A stretch of DNA of 55,409 bases from Bacillota bacterium (GTDB lineage: Bacteria; Bacillota; UBA4882; UBA8346): contig JAEZCE010000043.1 of the NCBI GenBank assembly GCA_023429995.1, forward strand, positions 1 to 55,409. Reading direction: 5' to 3'. Below are positions 42,826-51,366 of this stretch, in pieces. The position numbers were made by a program, and so were the translations under genes. A model generated the notes under the pieces. The model was not told the DNA's origin, did not search any database, and saw only the letters and a program-made list of their open reading frames with translations. Each line of letters opens with the position of its first letter. Positions within the stretch are counted from its first letter, which is position 1.

Positions 42826-44199
42826 ATGAAACCAATCGCTTGGCAATTGGGAGGATTGCTCCTCCTTCTTTTTTTGCCGTTTTTATTGGCGGGTTTTCTC
42901 TGGCATAATATTTATTTTCCTCTTTTTTCCCTGGTTTGGTTCATCATCGTCGGGGGATTCATTTTCCGATGGTTAAGTAACCCCTTAAAAGAGCTTTACG
43001 ATTTCATGGTTAATTTTCAGATGGGGATTCCCATCCGCAACCGTTTGACCCGCCGGAGCGATTACTATGGCAAACTAGCCAAAGGTCTTGAGAAGATAGA
43101 CCGTACCCATACCAGTCATCTCAGTACTTTGCATGGGAGGATGGAAGAAATCCAAGCCATCTTGGCCAGCATGTCCGAAGGGGTTGTCGCCACCGACATT
43201 ACCGGGAGGATTAGCCTGATCAATCCGGCTGCCACGGAACTTTTCAATCTCAACCCCGGAGAAGGAGTCGGCGAGTTTCCTTACAAAGTATTCCCGGATT
43301 CGGAATTGGCCGATATATTTCATCAGGTCTATGTAAAAGGCTATCCGCAAGAAATCGAGATTACCTGGCCCGGGGTAATAGAACGTGAATTGAAAGTGCA
43401 TTTGGCCCCGATTCGGGATGATGAAGTTAATGAAGAAATTCGCGGCGTGGTTGCGGTAATTGGAGATATTACCAAGCTCAGGCAGTTGGAAACCATGCGC
43501 AAGGATTTTGTGGCCAATGTATCCCATGAGTTAAAAACGCCGCTGACCTCGATTAAAGGGTTTATTGAGACCTTGTTGGATGGCGCCGTGTCTCAACGCG
43601 AAACGGCGATGAAGTTTCTCACCATCATTTATCAGGAGGCCGAGAGGCTTAACAATATTATTCATGATTTATTGGATTTGTCGAAATTGGAATCGGGCAA
43701 AACCGAATTACGGAAGACCACCATCCATTTAGATGATTTGCTGAGTGAAATCATTCTTTCCGTAGAAAACAGGCTCAGAGAGAAAAATCTGGAATTAAAG
43801 AAAGAGCTTCAGGCAACGCTAATTTTGGGGGATGAGGATTTACTCCGGGAAGTGATTCTCAATTTACTGGATAATGCCATTAAATACACCCCGGAAGGTG
43901 GCAGCATTTTGATCGGCAGTCATGAAACCACCGAGGGAATTGTTTTTTATATTAAAGATACCGGATTCGGGGTACCCAAAGAAAGCCTGCCCCGGATTTT
44001 TGAGCGCTTTTACAGGGTTGACAAAGGACGCTCCAGGGCTATGGGCGGCACAGGACTGGGACTTGCCATTGTAAAGCATATTATCGAAAGACATGGAGGG
44101 AAAGTCTCGGTCATCAGTGAATTAGGAAAGGGCAGTCAATTTTCATTCGTCATCCCGATGACGAATGAAGAAGACGGCGCGAAAGATGAGACTGAATAA
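42826..44199 (+). CDS. phoR: Sensor histidine kinase (PhoR-like)
   Basis: 457 aa. Two closely spaced N-terminal hydrophobic helices (within ~5-45) with almost no external loop, then a HAMP-like segment (PLKELYDFMVNFQ), a PAS domain (~105-215), the phosphoacceptor H234 in SHELKTPLTSIKGF, the N-box NLLDNAIKYTPEGG, G1 DTGFGVP and GTGLGLAIVKHI. ATG 42826 is favoured over 42820, since GAGGTG (42813-42818) then has normal spacing. The lack of a large external domain suggests the PAS domain or the membrane senses the signal. Partner of the preceding regulator. Confidence 0.9.
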   Translation: MKPIAWQLGGLLLLLFLPFLLAGFLWHNIYFPLFSLVWFIIVGGFIFRWLSNPLKELYDFMVNFQMGIPIRNRLTRRSDYYGKLAKGLEKIDRTHTSHLSTLHGRMEEIQAILASMSEGVVATDITGRISLINPAATELFNLNPGEGVGEFPYKVFPDSELADIFHQVYVKGYPQEIEITWPGVIERELKVHLAPIRDDEVNEEIRGVVAVIGDITKLRQLETMRKDFVANVSHELKTPLTSIKGFIETLLDGAVSQRETAMKFLTIIYQEAERLNNIIHDLLDLSKLESGKTELRKTTIHLDDLLSEIILSVENRLREKNLELKKELQATLILGDEDLLREVILNLLDNAIKYTPEGGSILIGSHETTEGIVFYIKDTGFGVPKESLPRIFERFYRVDKGRSRAMGGTGLGLAIVKHIIERHGGKVSVISELGKGSQFSFVIPMTNEEDGAKDETE

Positions 44200-44917
44200 A
44201 TTTTTAGCGGAAGCCGGCATCTCATCCAGGCGGCAAGCGGATCACCTGATCCAGGAAGGCAGGGTCCTGGTGAATCAGCAAGTGGTAAGGGAAATGGGGC
44301 TCCAAATCGATCCCCAAAAAGATCAAGTCATCGTGGACGGGCGCTTGGCGGTTGCGCTTCAACAATGGGATTATTTGATTTTAAATAAACCTCCCGGCTT
44401 TTTAACAACAGTCAGTGATCCTTTTGCCCGTCCGACGGTGATGGATCTGTTACCGCCAGGAAATACCCGGTTGTATCCGGTCGGCAGACTTGACCTGGAT
44501 ACTTCCGGGTTATTGTTTTTTACCAATGATGGTGAAATGGCTTTAGCCCTCACTCATCCCAGGCATCTGGTGTCAAAGACCTATTTGGTTAAAGTTCGCG
44601 GTGTGCCGGAAGAGGGAAAACTGCAAAATTTGGCTTCCGGCATATGGTTGGAAGATGGTTTAACCGCGCCTGCAAAAGTTGCAATAGAAGGTGTGGAAAA
44701 TGGGAATGCTATCATCAGAATTATTATCGGTGAAGGGCGAAAAAGGCAAATTAAAAGGATGATGCTTTACATCGACCATCCGGTACTGAGCCTTCACCGG
44801 ATCGCGGTCGGTCCATTACATCTCGGGGATTTAAAACCCGGGAAATGGCGGCGCCCAACCGAAGTTGAGTTAACAGAGCTTAACAAGTTAAAGCTGCAGG
44901 TAAAGGAAAGTTCTTAG
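44186..44917 (+). CDS. rluB: 16S/23S rRNA pseudouridine synthase (RsuA/RluB family)
   Basis: 243 aa. N-terminal S4 RNA-binding domain (MRLNKFLAEAGISSRRQADHLI), catalytic domain with D103 in PVGRLDLDTSGLLFFTNDGE and the later GEGRKRQIKRM. Start at ATG 44186, where the S4 domain begins, overlapping the kinase end by 14 nt; an in-frame ATG at 44165 is possible. In Bacillota the RluB form acts on 23S rRNA and RsuA on 16S; the sequence fits RluB but the target is not proven. Confidence 0.88.
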   Translation: MRLNKFLAEAGISSRRQADHLIQEGRVLVNQQVVREMGLQIDPQKDQVIVDGRLAVALQQWDYLILNKPPGFLTTVSDPFARPTVMDLLPPGNTRLYPVGRLDLDTSGLLFFTNDGEMALALTHPRHLVSKTYLVKVRGVPEEGKLQNLASGIWLEDGLTAPAKVAIEGVENGNAIIRIIIGEGRKRQIKRMMLYIDHPVLSLHRIAVGPLHLGDLKPGKWRRPTEVELTELNKLKLQVKESS

Positions 44918-44940
44918 TTTCGAAAGAGAAGGGAAAGCGA

Positions 44941-45336
44941 TTGAAAGCTAAAATTCGTTTTGACTTTAAGGCGGAGCCTGCTTCCTCCCGGAGATTTTTT
45001 TGGCAACAAACAGACATCCGGCAGCAGGCCAAGGAAATTAGGGCTAAAAATGTTTCGCTTCTTCAAAATTTACCGTTTCAAGGTTTAATGGTTGAGAAAC
45101 TCGATCAGGAACTTGAAGTTTACGTTATCCCGGACGATCAAGATCAGGAAATTGCCTATGCGCCTGTAGAGATGGTGGTAGAAGCGGACTCAATCGCGGA
45201 TTTAATGCCGCTGACCTTGAGGGAAGAGTTCCGGAAAATCAAAGTCCTGGAACCGGGGGCCTGTACACTCTCCAGTACGGATGTGGAACGGTTTTTATTC
45301 CGCGTGAGCGAAGAATTCCGTTCTGAAGTTGAATAA
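44941..45336 (+). CDS. Conserved-looking protein of unknown function
   Basis: 131 aa, TTG start with GAAGGGAAAG just upstream, 23 nt after the pseudouridine synthase. Soluble, no membrane segment or cysteine pair. A basic N-terminus (KAKIRFDF, RRFFWQQ) is followed by an acidic, hydrophobic alternation (VEKLDQELEVYVIPDDQDQEI) and a helical C-terminus (DVERFLFRVSEEF). I do not recognise the family. Position before mreB suggests a cell-envelope link, nothing firmer. Confidence 0.6.
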   Translation: MKAKIRFDFKAEPASSRRFFWQQTDIRQQAKEIRAKNVSLLQNLPFQGLMVEKLDQELEVYVIPDDQDQEIAYAPVEMVVEADSIADLMPLTLREEFRKIKVLEPGACTLSSTDVERFLFRVSEEFRSEVE

Positions 45337-45403
45337 GGAGTTTACTTTAAAGGGAAGAGTAATCTTTACCGCAAACGTATTGTCTAGAAAGTTGGAGTGA
45401 AAA

Positions 45404-46447
45404 ATGGCAGTTAAGTTTATTACCCGTCATTTTGTAAAAGATTTGGGAATCGATCTCGGTACGGCCAATAGCTTAGTTTATGAGCGCAATAAAGGCATCA
45501 TATTGAAGGAACCTTCGGTAGTGGCAATCCGTAAGACTACCAAAGAAGTCCTGGCTGTCGGCAGCGGAGCCAGGCAGATGATTGGCCGCACTCCGGGTGA
45601 TATTATCGCGATTCGCCCTTTAAGGGATGGTGTGATCGCTGACTTTGACATTACCCGGGAAATGATCAAGTATTTCATTCGAAAAGCCTGCCACGGAAAG
45701 GTATTTATCAAACCCAGGGCCGTGGTGAGCATACCTTCCGGGACAACTGAAGTCCAAAGAAGGGCCGTCATTGAGGCCACCATTAATGCCGGGGCCCGCG
45801 AAGTTTTTTTAATTGAAGAACCTGTGGCTGCGGCTATCGGCGCGGGATTGCCGGTGCATGAGGCTACAGGAAACATGGTGATTGATGTAGGCGGAGGCAC
45901 TACCGATATAGCCGTGATTTCTCTCGGGGGTATTGTTACCGGCCAATCGATTCCGGTCGGCGGCGATACGATGGATGAAGCGATAGCCCGGAGTATCCGG
46001 CGCAATTATAACTTGATGATTGGGGAAAGAACCGCTGAAGATATTAAAATTTATTTGGGATCGGCTTATCCTTTGGCGCAGGAAATTAAGTATGAAGTCC
46101 GGGGCAGGGACCAGGTGACCGGCTTGCCGAAAGTCATCCAAATCAGTTCGGAAGAAATCCGGAATGCGCTCAAGGAGCCTCTTAACGCTATCGTTAACGT
46201 AGTCCGGCAGATCATTGAAAAGACTCCCCCCGAATTAGTGGCGGATATTATGTTTAAAGACATCGTGATGACCGGGGGCGGTTCATTATTAAAAGGCTTT
46301 GACCAGTTGCTCAGTAAAGAATTGGGAATGTCGGTCAGAGTGGCCGAAGACCCTTTGAGCAGCGTTGTGATAGGAACGGGTAAGACTTTGGAACAGCTCC
46401 GTTTGCTTTCCCGGGTTTTGGTGGCGGCCAAAAAGGCAACTTCGTAA
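45404..46447 (+). CDS. mreB: Rod-shape determining protein MreB/Mbl
   Basis: Bacterial actin that organises lateral wall synthesis under the membrane. 347 aa, normal. Phosphate-1 LGIDLGTANSLVY, connect and phosphate-2 VIDVGGGTTDIAVISLGG, adenosine motif TGGGSLLKGFDQLL. TTGGAG precedes ATG 45404. It is not followed by mreC/mreD, as in Mbl-type loci, and stands before the DUF881-sbp genes. MreB, Mbl and MreBH cannot be separated by eye. Confidence 0.93.
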   Translation: MAVKFITRHFVKDLGIDLGTANSLVYERNKGIILKEPSVVAIRKTTKEVLAVGSGARQMIGRTPGDIIAIRPLRDGVIADFDITREMIKYFIRKACHGKVFIKPRAVVSIPSGTTEVQRRAVIEATINAGAREVFLIEEPVAAAIGAGLPVHEATGNMVIDVGGGTTDIAVISLGGIVTGQSIPVGGDTMDEAIARSIRRNYNLMIGERTAEDIKIYLGSAYPLAQEIKYEVRGRDQVTGLPKVIQISSEEIRNALKEPLNAIVNVVRQIIEKTPPELVADIMFKDIVMTGGGSLLKGFDQLLSKELGMSVRVAEDPLSSVVIGTGKTLEQLRLLSRVLVAAKKATS

Positions 46448-46506
46448 TGTCCCATACGCAATCAAAGGAACCGCGACACCGAATTGAGATAAATCAAGTT
46501 TAAGCC

Positions 46507-46528
46507 GAGATTAAATTTTATGAATCTC
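46507..46528 (+). other. Hairpin in the leader of the first DUF881 gene
   Basis: GAGATT (46507-46512) pairs with AATCTC (46523-46528). It is followed by GGAAACCGAGAGGTGGTAGC and then the terminator at 46559, so it may belong to an attenuator-type leader. No known riboswitch class matched. Confidence 0.35.
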
Positions 46529-46558
46529 ATGGAAACCGAGAGGTGGTAGCTATTTTGA

Positions 46559-46595
46559 AAACACCGGGCTCGCACTTGCGCAGCGGTGTTTTTTT
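46559..46595 (+). terminator. Intrinsic terminator after mreB
   Basis: AAACACCG (46559-46566) pairs perfectly with CGGTGTTT (46584-46591); an inner CGC/GCG helix sits at 46571-46580. Ts run to 46595. A second 8-bp hairpin, AAGGAGAA/TTCTCCTT (46620-46647), follows. Confidence 0.75.
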
Positions 46596-46725
46596 ATGGA
46601 AACCGGCGCTAAAAAAATCAAGGAGAATTGAAAAGGAATTTCTCCTTTCTTGGTGAATAATTCATTCTTGGTATTAAAACAGGAGTGGTCGAAAGTAGAG
46701 TGTTATAAAGAAGGGAAGTTTTCGT

Positions 46726-47418
46726 TTGGTAAGGATTAAAAGTTGGCACGTGGGTATTGGTGTTGTATCGATGGTCCTCGGGTTATTGTTTGTCTTCCAA
46801 CTTCGTACCGAATGGAAAATTCGCGCCGTTCTGCCCACGCGTCAAGTGAATGAATTGGCTAAAATTTTCAGTAACCAAAAGCTTCAATTGGAAAAATATC
46901 AAAGTGAAAATGAATATTTGCGGAAACAATTGAAAGATTATGACCGGGATCGTGAAATCGTGCGGCTTCGAATGGCTTCGGGGTTGATGCCTCTTAGGGG
47001 AAAGGGAATTATCATTACACTGAGTGATTCTGATAAAAAGCTAAAAAGCTATGAGGATCCGGTCTTTTATATTGTGCATTATGATCAATTGGAACTTCTT
47101 GTCAATGAGCTTTGGGCGGCGGGAGCCGAAGCGGTTTCGATAAACAATTATCGTATCGGCAATACCACGGGTTTCAGTTGCGCGGGAACCACTATCTTGG
47201 TGGATACGAAAAGAATTGCTCCCCCTTTTGAAATTTCCGCTATCGGTGATCCCAAAAATTTAAAGAACGCATTGATGATGCCCGGTGGCTTTGTGGAACA
47301 ACAAATTCTCTCCTTTAATCTGAGATTTTCGATAGAAACCACCGATGAAATCGAAATTCCGGCCTACAAGGGAAGTATTTCTTTTGATTACGCCGAACCG
47401 GTAGAGGAGGAGAAATAG
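46726..47418 (+). CDS. DUF881 (YlxW/YlxX-like) membrane-anchored division-cluster protein, copy 1
   Basis: 230 aa: a single N-terminal membrane helix (~8-27), a short coiled coil (~43-75, NQKLQLEKYQSENEYLRKQL) and the DUF881 domain with GIIITLSDSD, VHYDQLELLVNELWAAGAEA and CAGTTILVDTKRIAPPFEI. TTG start with AAGGGAAG upstream. In Bacillus such proteins (YlxW/YlxX) are encoded with Sbp beside ftsA-ftsZ; here they follow mreB. One nt separates it from sbp copy 1. It is one of two tandem copies; the function is not established. Confidence 0.85.
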   Translation: MVRIKSWHVGIGVVSMVLGLLFVFQLRTEWKIRAVLPTRQVNELAKIFSNQKLQLEKYQSENEYLRKQLKDYDRDREIVRLRMASGLMPLRGKGIIITLSDSDKKLKSYEDPVFYIVHYDQLELLVNELWAAGAEAVSINNYRIGNTTGFSCAGTTILVDTKRIAPPFEISAIGDPKNLKNALMMPGGFVEQQILSFNLRFSIETTDEIEIPAYKGSISFDYAEPVEEEK

Positions 47419-47419
47419 T

Positions 47420-47806
47420 TTGTATATTCCGATTATTGGCGCCTTAATAGGAATTTTGCTGGGAGTTGTTTTACCTTATGATATTCCGATTAATTTTGTA
47501 AAGTATACGGCGATTGCGATTTTAGCGGCTTTAGATGCTATTTTCGGCGGGATTCGCGCCCAACTCGGCCAGAAGTTTGTTTTTTTCAAATTTATCAGCA
47601 GTTTTTTCACCAATACCGCCATGGCGGCATTGCTTGCTTACCTCGGCGATATTCTGGGGATCGATATTTATCTGGGCGCGGTTGTGGTATTCAGTATCCG
47701 GATTTTCCAAAATTTATCGCTGATCCGGGAGGAAATTTTCGACCGGGTCTTGTGGTGGCGTACCAATGGCCATGGCAAGGATAAGGATGTTCAGCTGGAG
47801 AAGTAA
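47420..47806 (+). CDS. sbp: Small basic protein Sbp (DUF1290), copy 1
   Basis: 128-aa integral membrane protein with three to four helices: IPIIGALIGILLGVVLP, YTAIAILAALDAIFGGIRAQLG, FTNTAMAALLAYLGDILG and DIYLGAVVVFSIRIFQ. TTG start after GAGGAGGAG at the end of the DUF881 gene, so coupled. It is nearly identical to copy 2 except for the hydrophilic C-terminal tail (FDRVLWWRTNGHGKDKDVQ). Sbp is conserved near division genes in Bacillota, with unknown biochemical role. Confidence 0.87.
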   Translation: MYIPIIGALIGILLGVVLPYDIPINFVKYTAIAILAALDAIFGGIRAQLGQKFVFFKFISSFFTNTAMAALLAYLGDILGIDIYLGAVVVFSIRIFQNLSLIREEIFDRVLWWRTNGHGKDKDVQLEK

Positions 47807-47892
47807 AAAAATTCTCAATCGTTAACGGCAAACGGTAGCCTTTTCGAGTAATAAATTAAGTGCGATAGGGTCGTTACGGAGCCTTACTATTG

Positions 47893-47917
47893 AAACACTG
47901 GGAAACCAGTGTTTTTT
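47893..47917 (+). terminator. Intrinsic terminator between the two DUF881-sbp modules
   Basis: AAACACTGG (47893-47901) pairs perfectly with CCAGTGTTT (47906-47914) around a GAAA loop; the T-run is 47912-47917. It is preceded by CTATTGAAACAC, resembling the CTATTTTGAAAACAC before the terminator ahead of copy 1. Confidence 0.8.
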
Positions 47918-47990
47918 ATTTTCCGGGTTAATAAAGGAACAATAAATATAATATGGAATATTTAAACAATTATATAAAGGGGAGTTATCC

Positions 47991-48683
47991 ATGCCTAAAA
48001 TAAGAAGTTGGCAAATGGGAATCGGCCTCGTTTCCATGATATTAGGCATAATGCTGGTTTTTCAGCTGCGAACAGAGTGGAATATCAATGCCCTCTTGCC
48101 AACGCGTCAAATTAATGAATTGGCAAAAATGTATGTAAGTCAAAAAATGCAATTGGAAAAATACGAACAGGAGAATAGCTATCTTCGTAAACAACTTAAA
48201 AATTATGACCGGGACCAGGAAGTTGTCAGACTAAGAATGGCAACCGGCTCAATTCCGGTGAGGGGAAAAGGAATTTTTATTACTTTAAATGATTCTGATA
48301 AAAAGTTGAAAGATTATGAGGACCCCATTTTTTATATTGTTCACTATTACCAGTTGGAATTGCTAATGAATGAACTTTGGAATGCCGGCGCCGAAGGGAT
48401 TATGATTAATAATAACCGGATTATCAATTCCTCTGGATTTAGTTGTGCGGGGACTACAATTTTGATTGACACCAAAAGGATAGCTCCTCCTTTTGAAATC
48501 TTCGTCATTGGTGATCCCAACAGTCTGAGAAAAAGCCTAACCATACCGGGTGGTTATGTTGAGCGGGAAATTCTAGCCTTTAATTTAAAATTTTCGATAG
48601 AAACAGCCGAGGAAATCGAAATTCCGGCCTACAAGGGAAGTATTTCTTTTGATTACGCCAAACCGGTAGAGGAGGAGAAATAG
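47991..48683 (+). CDS. DUF881 (YlxW/YlxX-like) protein, copy 2
   Basis: 230 aa, same length and domain plan as copy 1: membrane helix ~8-27, coiled coil (SQKMQLEKYEQENSYLRKQL), then the DUF881 domain. Identity to copy 1 is high across the protein and almost complete over the last ~20 residues. AAGGGGAG precedes ATG 47991. It has its own leader and terminator upstream. Divergence lies mainly in the N-terminal half and at surface positions such as INNNRIINSSG versus INNYRIGNTTG. Confidence 0.85.
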   Translation: MPKIRSWQMGIGLVSMILGIMLVFQLRTEWNINALLPTRQINELAKMYVSQKMQLEKYEQENSYLRKQLKNYDRDQEVVRLRMATGSIPVRGKGIFITLNDSDKKLKDYEDPIFYIVHYYQLELLMNELWNAGAEGIMINNNRIINSSGFSCAGTTILIDTKRIAPPFEIFVIGDPNSLRKSLTIPGGYVEREILAFNLKFSIETAEEIEIPAYKGSISFDYAKPVEEEK

Positions 48684-48684
48684 T

Positions 48685-49071
48685 TTGTATATCCCGATCA
48701 TTGGCGCCTTAATGGGAATTTTGCTGGGAGTTGTTTTACCTTATGATATTCCGATTAATTTTGTAAAGTATACGGCGATAGCGATTTTGGCCGCTTTGGA
48801 TGCCATTTTTGGCGGCATTCGCGCTCAACTGGGTCAAAAGTTCATTTTCTTCAAGTTTATCAGCAGTTTTTTTACTAATACCGCGATGGCGGCGCTCCTT
48901 GCCTATCTCGGGGACATCCTGGGCATTGACATTTATTTGGGTGCGGTAGTCGTGTTTAGTATCAGGATTTTCCAAAATTTATCGCTGATTCGTGAAGAAA
49001 TAGGCGACCGCATCCTATGGTGGAACAATAGTGGCCAGGGGAGAGAAAAGAATGTTCGGTTGGAGAAGTAG
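48685..49071 (+). CDS. sbp: Small basic protein Sbp (DUF1290), copy 2
   Basis: 128 aa, the same membrane helices as copy 1; in the first ~105 residues only two conservative changes (I to M and V to I). The tail differs (GDRILWWNNSGQGREKNVR). TTG start 1 nt after the DUF881 stop, with GAGGAGGAG upstream. The convergent PP-loop gene begins 12 nt after its stop; no clear terminator separates them. Confidence 0.87.
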   Translation: MYIPIIGALMGILLGVVLPYDIPINFVKYTAIAILAALDAIFGGIRAQLGQKFIFFKFISSFFTNTAMAALLAYLGDILGIDIYLGAVVVFSIRIFQNLSLIREEIGDRILWWNNSGQGREKNVRLEK

Positions 49072-49083
49072 TATGTTTTACCT

Positions 49084-50079
49084 TTACACTTTGTATACAA
49101 AGTACTGACGCATTTCCGGACGGGATATGGGTTTAACCAATAGCTCCCGTCTGCGGGCCCCGACAACGCCGACTTTGACTTCGGCCCCTTCGGGTACGTT
49201 TCCATATCCTCCGGTCATCGCGGCGGCTAAATGGATGGACGCTTCCTCCGGTGGCCCGATATACAGGGTTACCGGCCCCGGATAATCCATGAGTTCCAAT
49301 ATTAAGTTTTCCGAAGCGGCTGCTTCTTTGATGGCTTCATTTTCAGCCTGATCTTTTCCGATGATGATTTTAACTGTGGGGCTTAAACGCAAATGTCTTC
49401 CCAAACGGAGCAAATGGATGGACTCCATGGATAGTTTAGGGTCGTGTTCCAATAAATCTTTGACTTTTAAGCTGTATTCCTCATTGGTCAGTAAACAACC
49501 GCCGGCAGGTGATGGATAATCGGTTACGCCGTAACGGGCTGCCAGAGCTATCTGCTTAGTGCGTCCCCGGCCTTTAATATCCATCAATTTAGCGCGGTTA
49601 ATCCATCCGTTCATTTCCGGTAGTGTTTCCCGGAGCAGTTTCGCCGAAAGGGGACGTACAATGAGATCTTTTAATCCGGCATCTCTGGCTGTAATATCCA
49701 GGGCATCGAGCCTTTGCGAGTTGGGGCGTTGAGCGAAGACTTCCCCGGTAATTAAAAAAGAAGCTCCGATTTCCTGCATTTTTTGAGCAGCAGTTTTAAA
49801 GGTGTAAATCCGGCAATCCAGGCAGGGATTCATCCGTTTGCCATATCCGTGCCCGGGATGTTCGATTATTTGTAAATAATCTGCGCCACAGATATGATAA
49901 TGGAGCTTAATCTGCAGTTGTTTGGCGGCGCTGGCGGCATTTCCGGCCCCGTTTTGGTCCGGCGACTGTAAAAACGGGATGATGAAGTTGATGGCTTCAA
50001 CTTCAACTCCCGCTTCCTGAGCTACTTTGACTGCCAGTATACTGTCCAGCCCACCGGAAAGTAAAGCCAATGCTTTCAT
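49084..50079 (-). CDS. PP-loop ATPase, ThiI/MnmA-like, cysteine-depleted paralogue
   Basis: 331 aa. The ATP-pyrophosphatase loop is LLSGGLDS (6-13). Compared with the neighbouring gene it keeps NPCLDC (C86, C89), C64 and the late AGGC (C195), but the CxC pair at 37/39 is replaced (FLQS), the third cysteine near 46 is gone and YPC has become YPS (190). The loop is also one residue shorter. The family adenylates a substrate, often tRNA for thiolation. Loss of candidate metal or sulfur ligands suggests a changed or structural role. It is second in a two-gene minus-strand unit, 33 nt after its paralogue. Confidence 0.75.
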   Translation of the reverse strand: MKALALLSGGLDSILAVKVAQEAGVEVEAINFIIPFLQSPDQNGAGNAASAAKQLQIKLHYHICGADYLQIIEHPGHGYGKRMNPCLDCRIYTFKTAAQKMQEIGASFLITGEVFAQRPNSQRLDALDITARDAGLKDLIVRPLSAKLLRETLPEMNGWINRAKLMDIKGRGRTKQIALAARYGVTDYPSPAGGCLLTNEEYSLKVKDLLEHDPKLSMESIHLLRLGRHLRLSPTVKIIIGKDQAENEAIKEAAASENLILELMDYPGPVTLYIGPPEEASIHLAAAMTGGYGNVPEGAEVKVGVVGARRRELLVKPISRPEMRQYFVYKV

Positions 50080-50112
50080 GACTTCCCCCTAAAGACAAAA
50101 TCGACTTGGTTT

Positions 50113-51114
50113 TTATTGGACCTTATACACAAAATACTTTCGTATTTCTTCGCGGGACATCGGTTTCACCGAAAGTTCCCGGTTCATGGCGCCGCTGACC
50201 TCGACCTTGATTTCTTCATCGGCCGGTACATTGCCATATCCGGCGGTTATCGTTGCCGCCAGATTGATTAAGAAATCTTCAGGTGGCCCGATATACAGGG
50301 TTACCGGCCCCGGATAATCTATGAGTTCCAATAGTAAGTTTTCCGAAGTGGCTGTCTTTTTGATGGCTTCATTTTCAGCCTGATCTTTTCCGATGATGAT
50401 TTTGGCTTTCGGGCTTAAACGCAGGTGCCTTCCAAAACGGAGGGAATTGATGGAACCCATCGATAATTTGCCATCATGTTCCAACAAGTCTTTGACTTTT
50501 AAACTGTATTCTTCATTGGTGAGTAAACATCCCCCGGCCGGGCAAGGGTAATCCGTAATCCCGTATTCTTCAGCCAAATCGATTTGTTGAGTGCGGCCCC
50601 GGCCTTTGATATCAAGCAATTTATTCCGGTCAACCCAGCCTTTTTCTTCCGGAATGGTAGGCCGCAAATGTTTAGCGCAAAGCGGACGCAAAATATAGCC
50701 GCGTAATCCCGAATCACGCTCGACAATATCCAAAGCATCACGCCGTTGCGAATTGGGGCGCTGATCGATAACTTCACCGGTTAATAAGAAAGAGGCGCCA
50801 ATCTCATCCATCTTGTTTTTAGCAATTTTAAACTTGTGAATACGACAATCAAGACATGGGTTTAAACGTTTTCCATAACCGTGCGATGGTTTTTCAACAA
50901 TTCGCAGATATTCTTCTCCGCAGGGATGGTAATGCAATTTGACATTCAAAGTTTTCGCGGCGTTGGCAGCGGCGCTGCAGCCACCCGATGCTCCCGAGCA
51001 ACGGCAAAAAGGGCTGGTGAAATTGATGGCTTCCACCTCAATACCTGCCTCTTGAATGACTTTAATGGCTAAAGTGCTGTCTAAACCCCCGGATAATAAT
51101 GCGAGTGCTTTCAT
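50113..51114 (-). CDS. PP-loop ATPase, ThiI/MnmA-like (probable tRNA thiolation type)
   Basis: 333 aa. LLSGGLDS (6-13) is the ATP-binding PP-loop. Cysteines: C37 and C39 (FCRC), C46 (GGC), C65, C87 and C90 (NPCLDC), C191 and C196 (YPCPAGGC). ASFLLTGEV and NSQRRDAL are typical of the adenine-nucleotide alpha-hydrolase group often annotated as ThiI- or MnmA-like. No THUMP domain is present, so it is not classical ThiI. It probably activates a tRNA base or small molecule for sulfur insertion, with the cysteines holding sulfur or an Fe-S cluster. First gene of the pair, with its own promoter. Confidence 0.78.
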   Translation of the reverse strand: MKALALLSGGLDSTLAIKVIQEAGIEVEAINFTSPFCRCSGASGGCSAAANAAKTLNVKLHYHPCGEEYLRIVEKPSHGYGKRLNPCLDCRIHKFKIAKNKMDEIGASFLLTGEVIDQRPNSQRRDALDIVERDSGLRGYILRPLCAKHLRPTIPEEKGWVDRNKLLDIKGRGRTQQIDLAEEYGITDYPCPAGGCLLTNEEYSLKVKDLLEHDGKLSMGSINSLRFGRHLRLSPKAKIIIGKDQAENEAIKKTATSENLLLELIDYPGPVTLYIGPPEDFLINLAATITAGYGNVPADEEIKVEVSGAMNRELSVKPMSREEIRKYFVYKVQ

Positions 51115-51191
51115 ATTTCCCCCCTAAAATATCCTATATTGATTTGACTGACAATGAGTTAACTGTGAAGAAAAATGGATTTTCGTCTACG

Positions 51192-51220
51192 AGTTTAATA
51201 TAGTCGTGGGGTTTTGTCAA
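51192..51220 (-). promoter_or_regulatory. Promoter of the PP-loop gene pair
   Basis: On the minus strand a perfect TTGACA (51220-51215) is followed after 17 nt by TAAACT (51197-51192). The start would be near 51185, about 70 nt before the first PP-loop ATG. The rest of 51115-51366 shows nothing else clear; a weak TTGACT at 51323 faces the glycosyltransferase. Confidence 0.55.
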
Positions 51221-51366
51221 TCAAAGTTGATAATCTGTAATGGCTTTTTAGCTGGTGTAACGAAGGGTGTCTTAACTAACCAAAGCAGGGATTTATAAGA
51301 AATTGTCGAAAGAATAAACTTTATTGACTTATCATTGAACATCTAGAAAAACTTTGGAGGAATTTT

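Noticed and set aside
46448..46725. Known riboswitch (c-di-GMP, c-di-AMP, T-box) before the first DUF881 gene
   Set aside because: None of the conserved cores of these classes could be matched; only hairpins and a terminator are seen.
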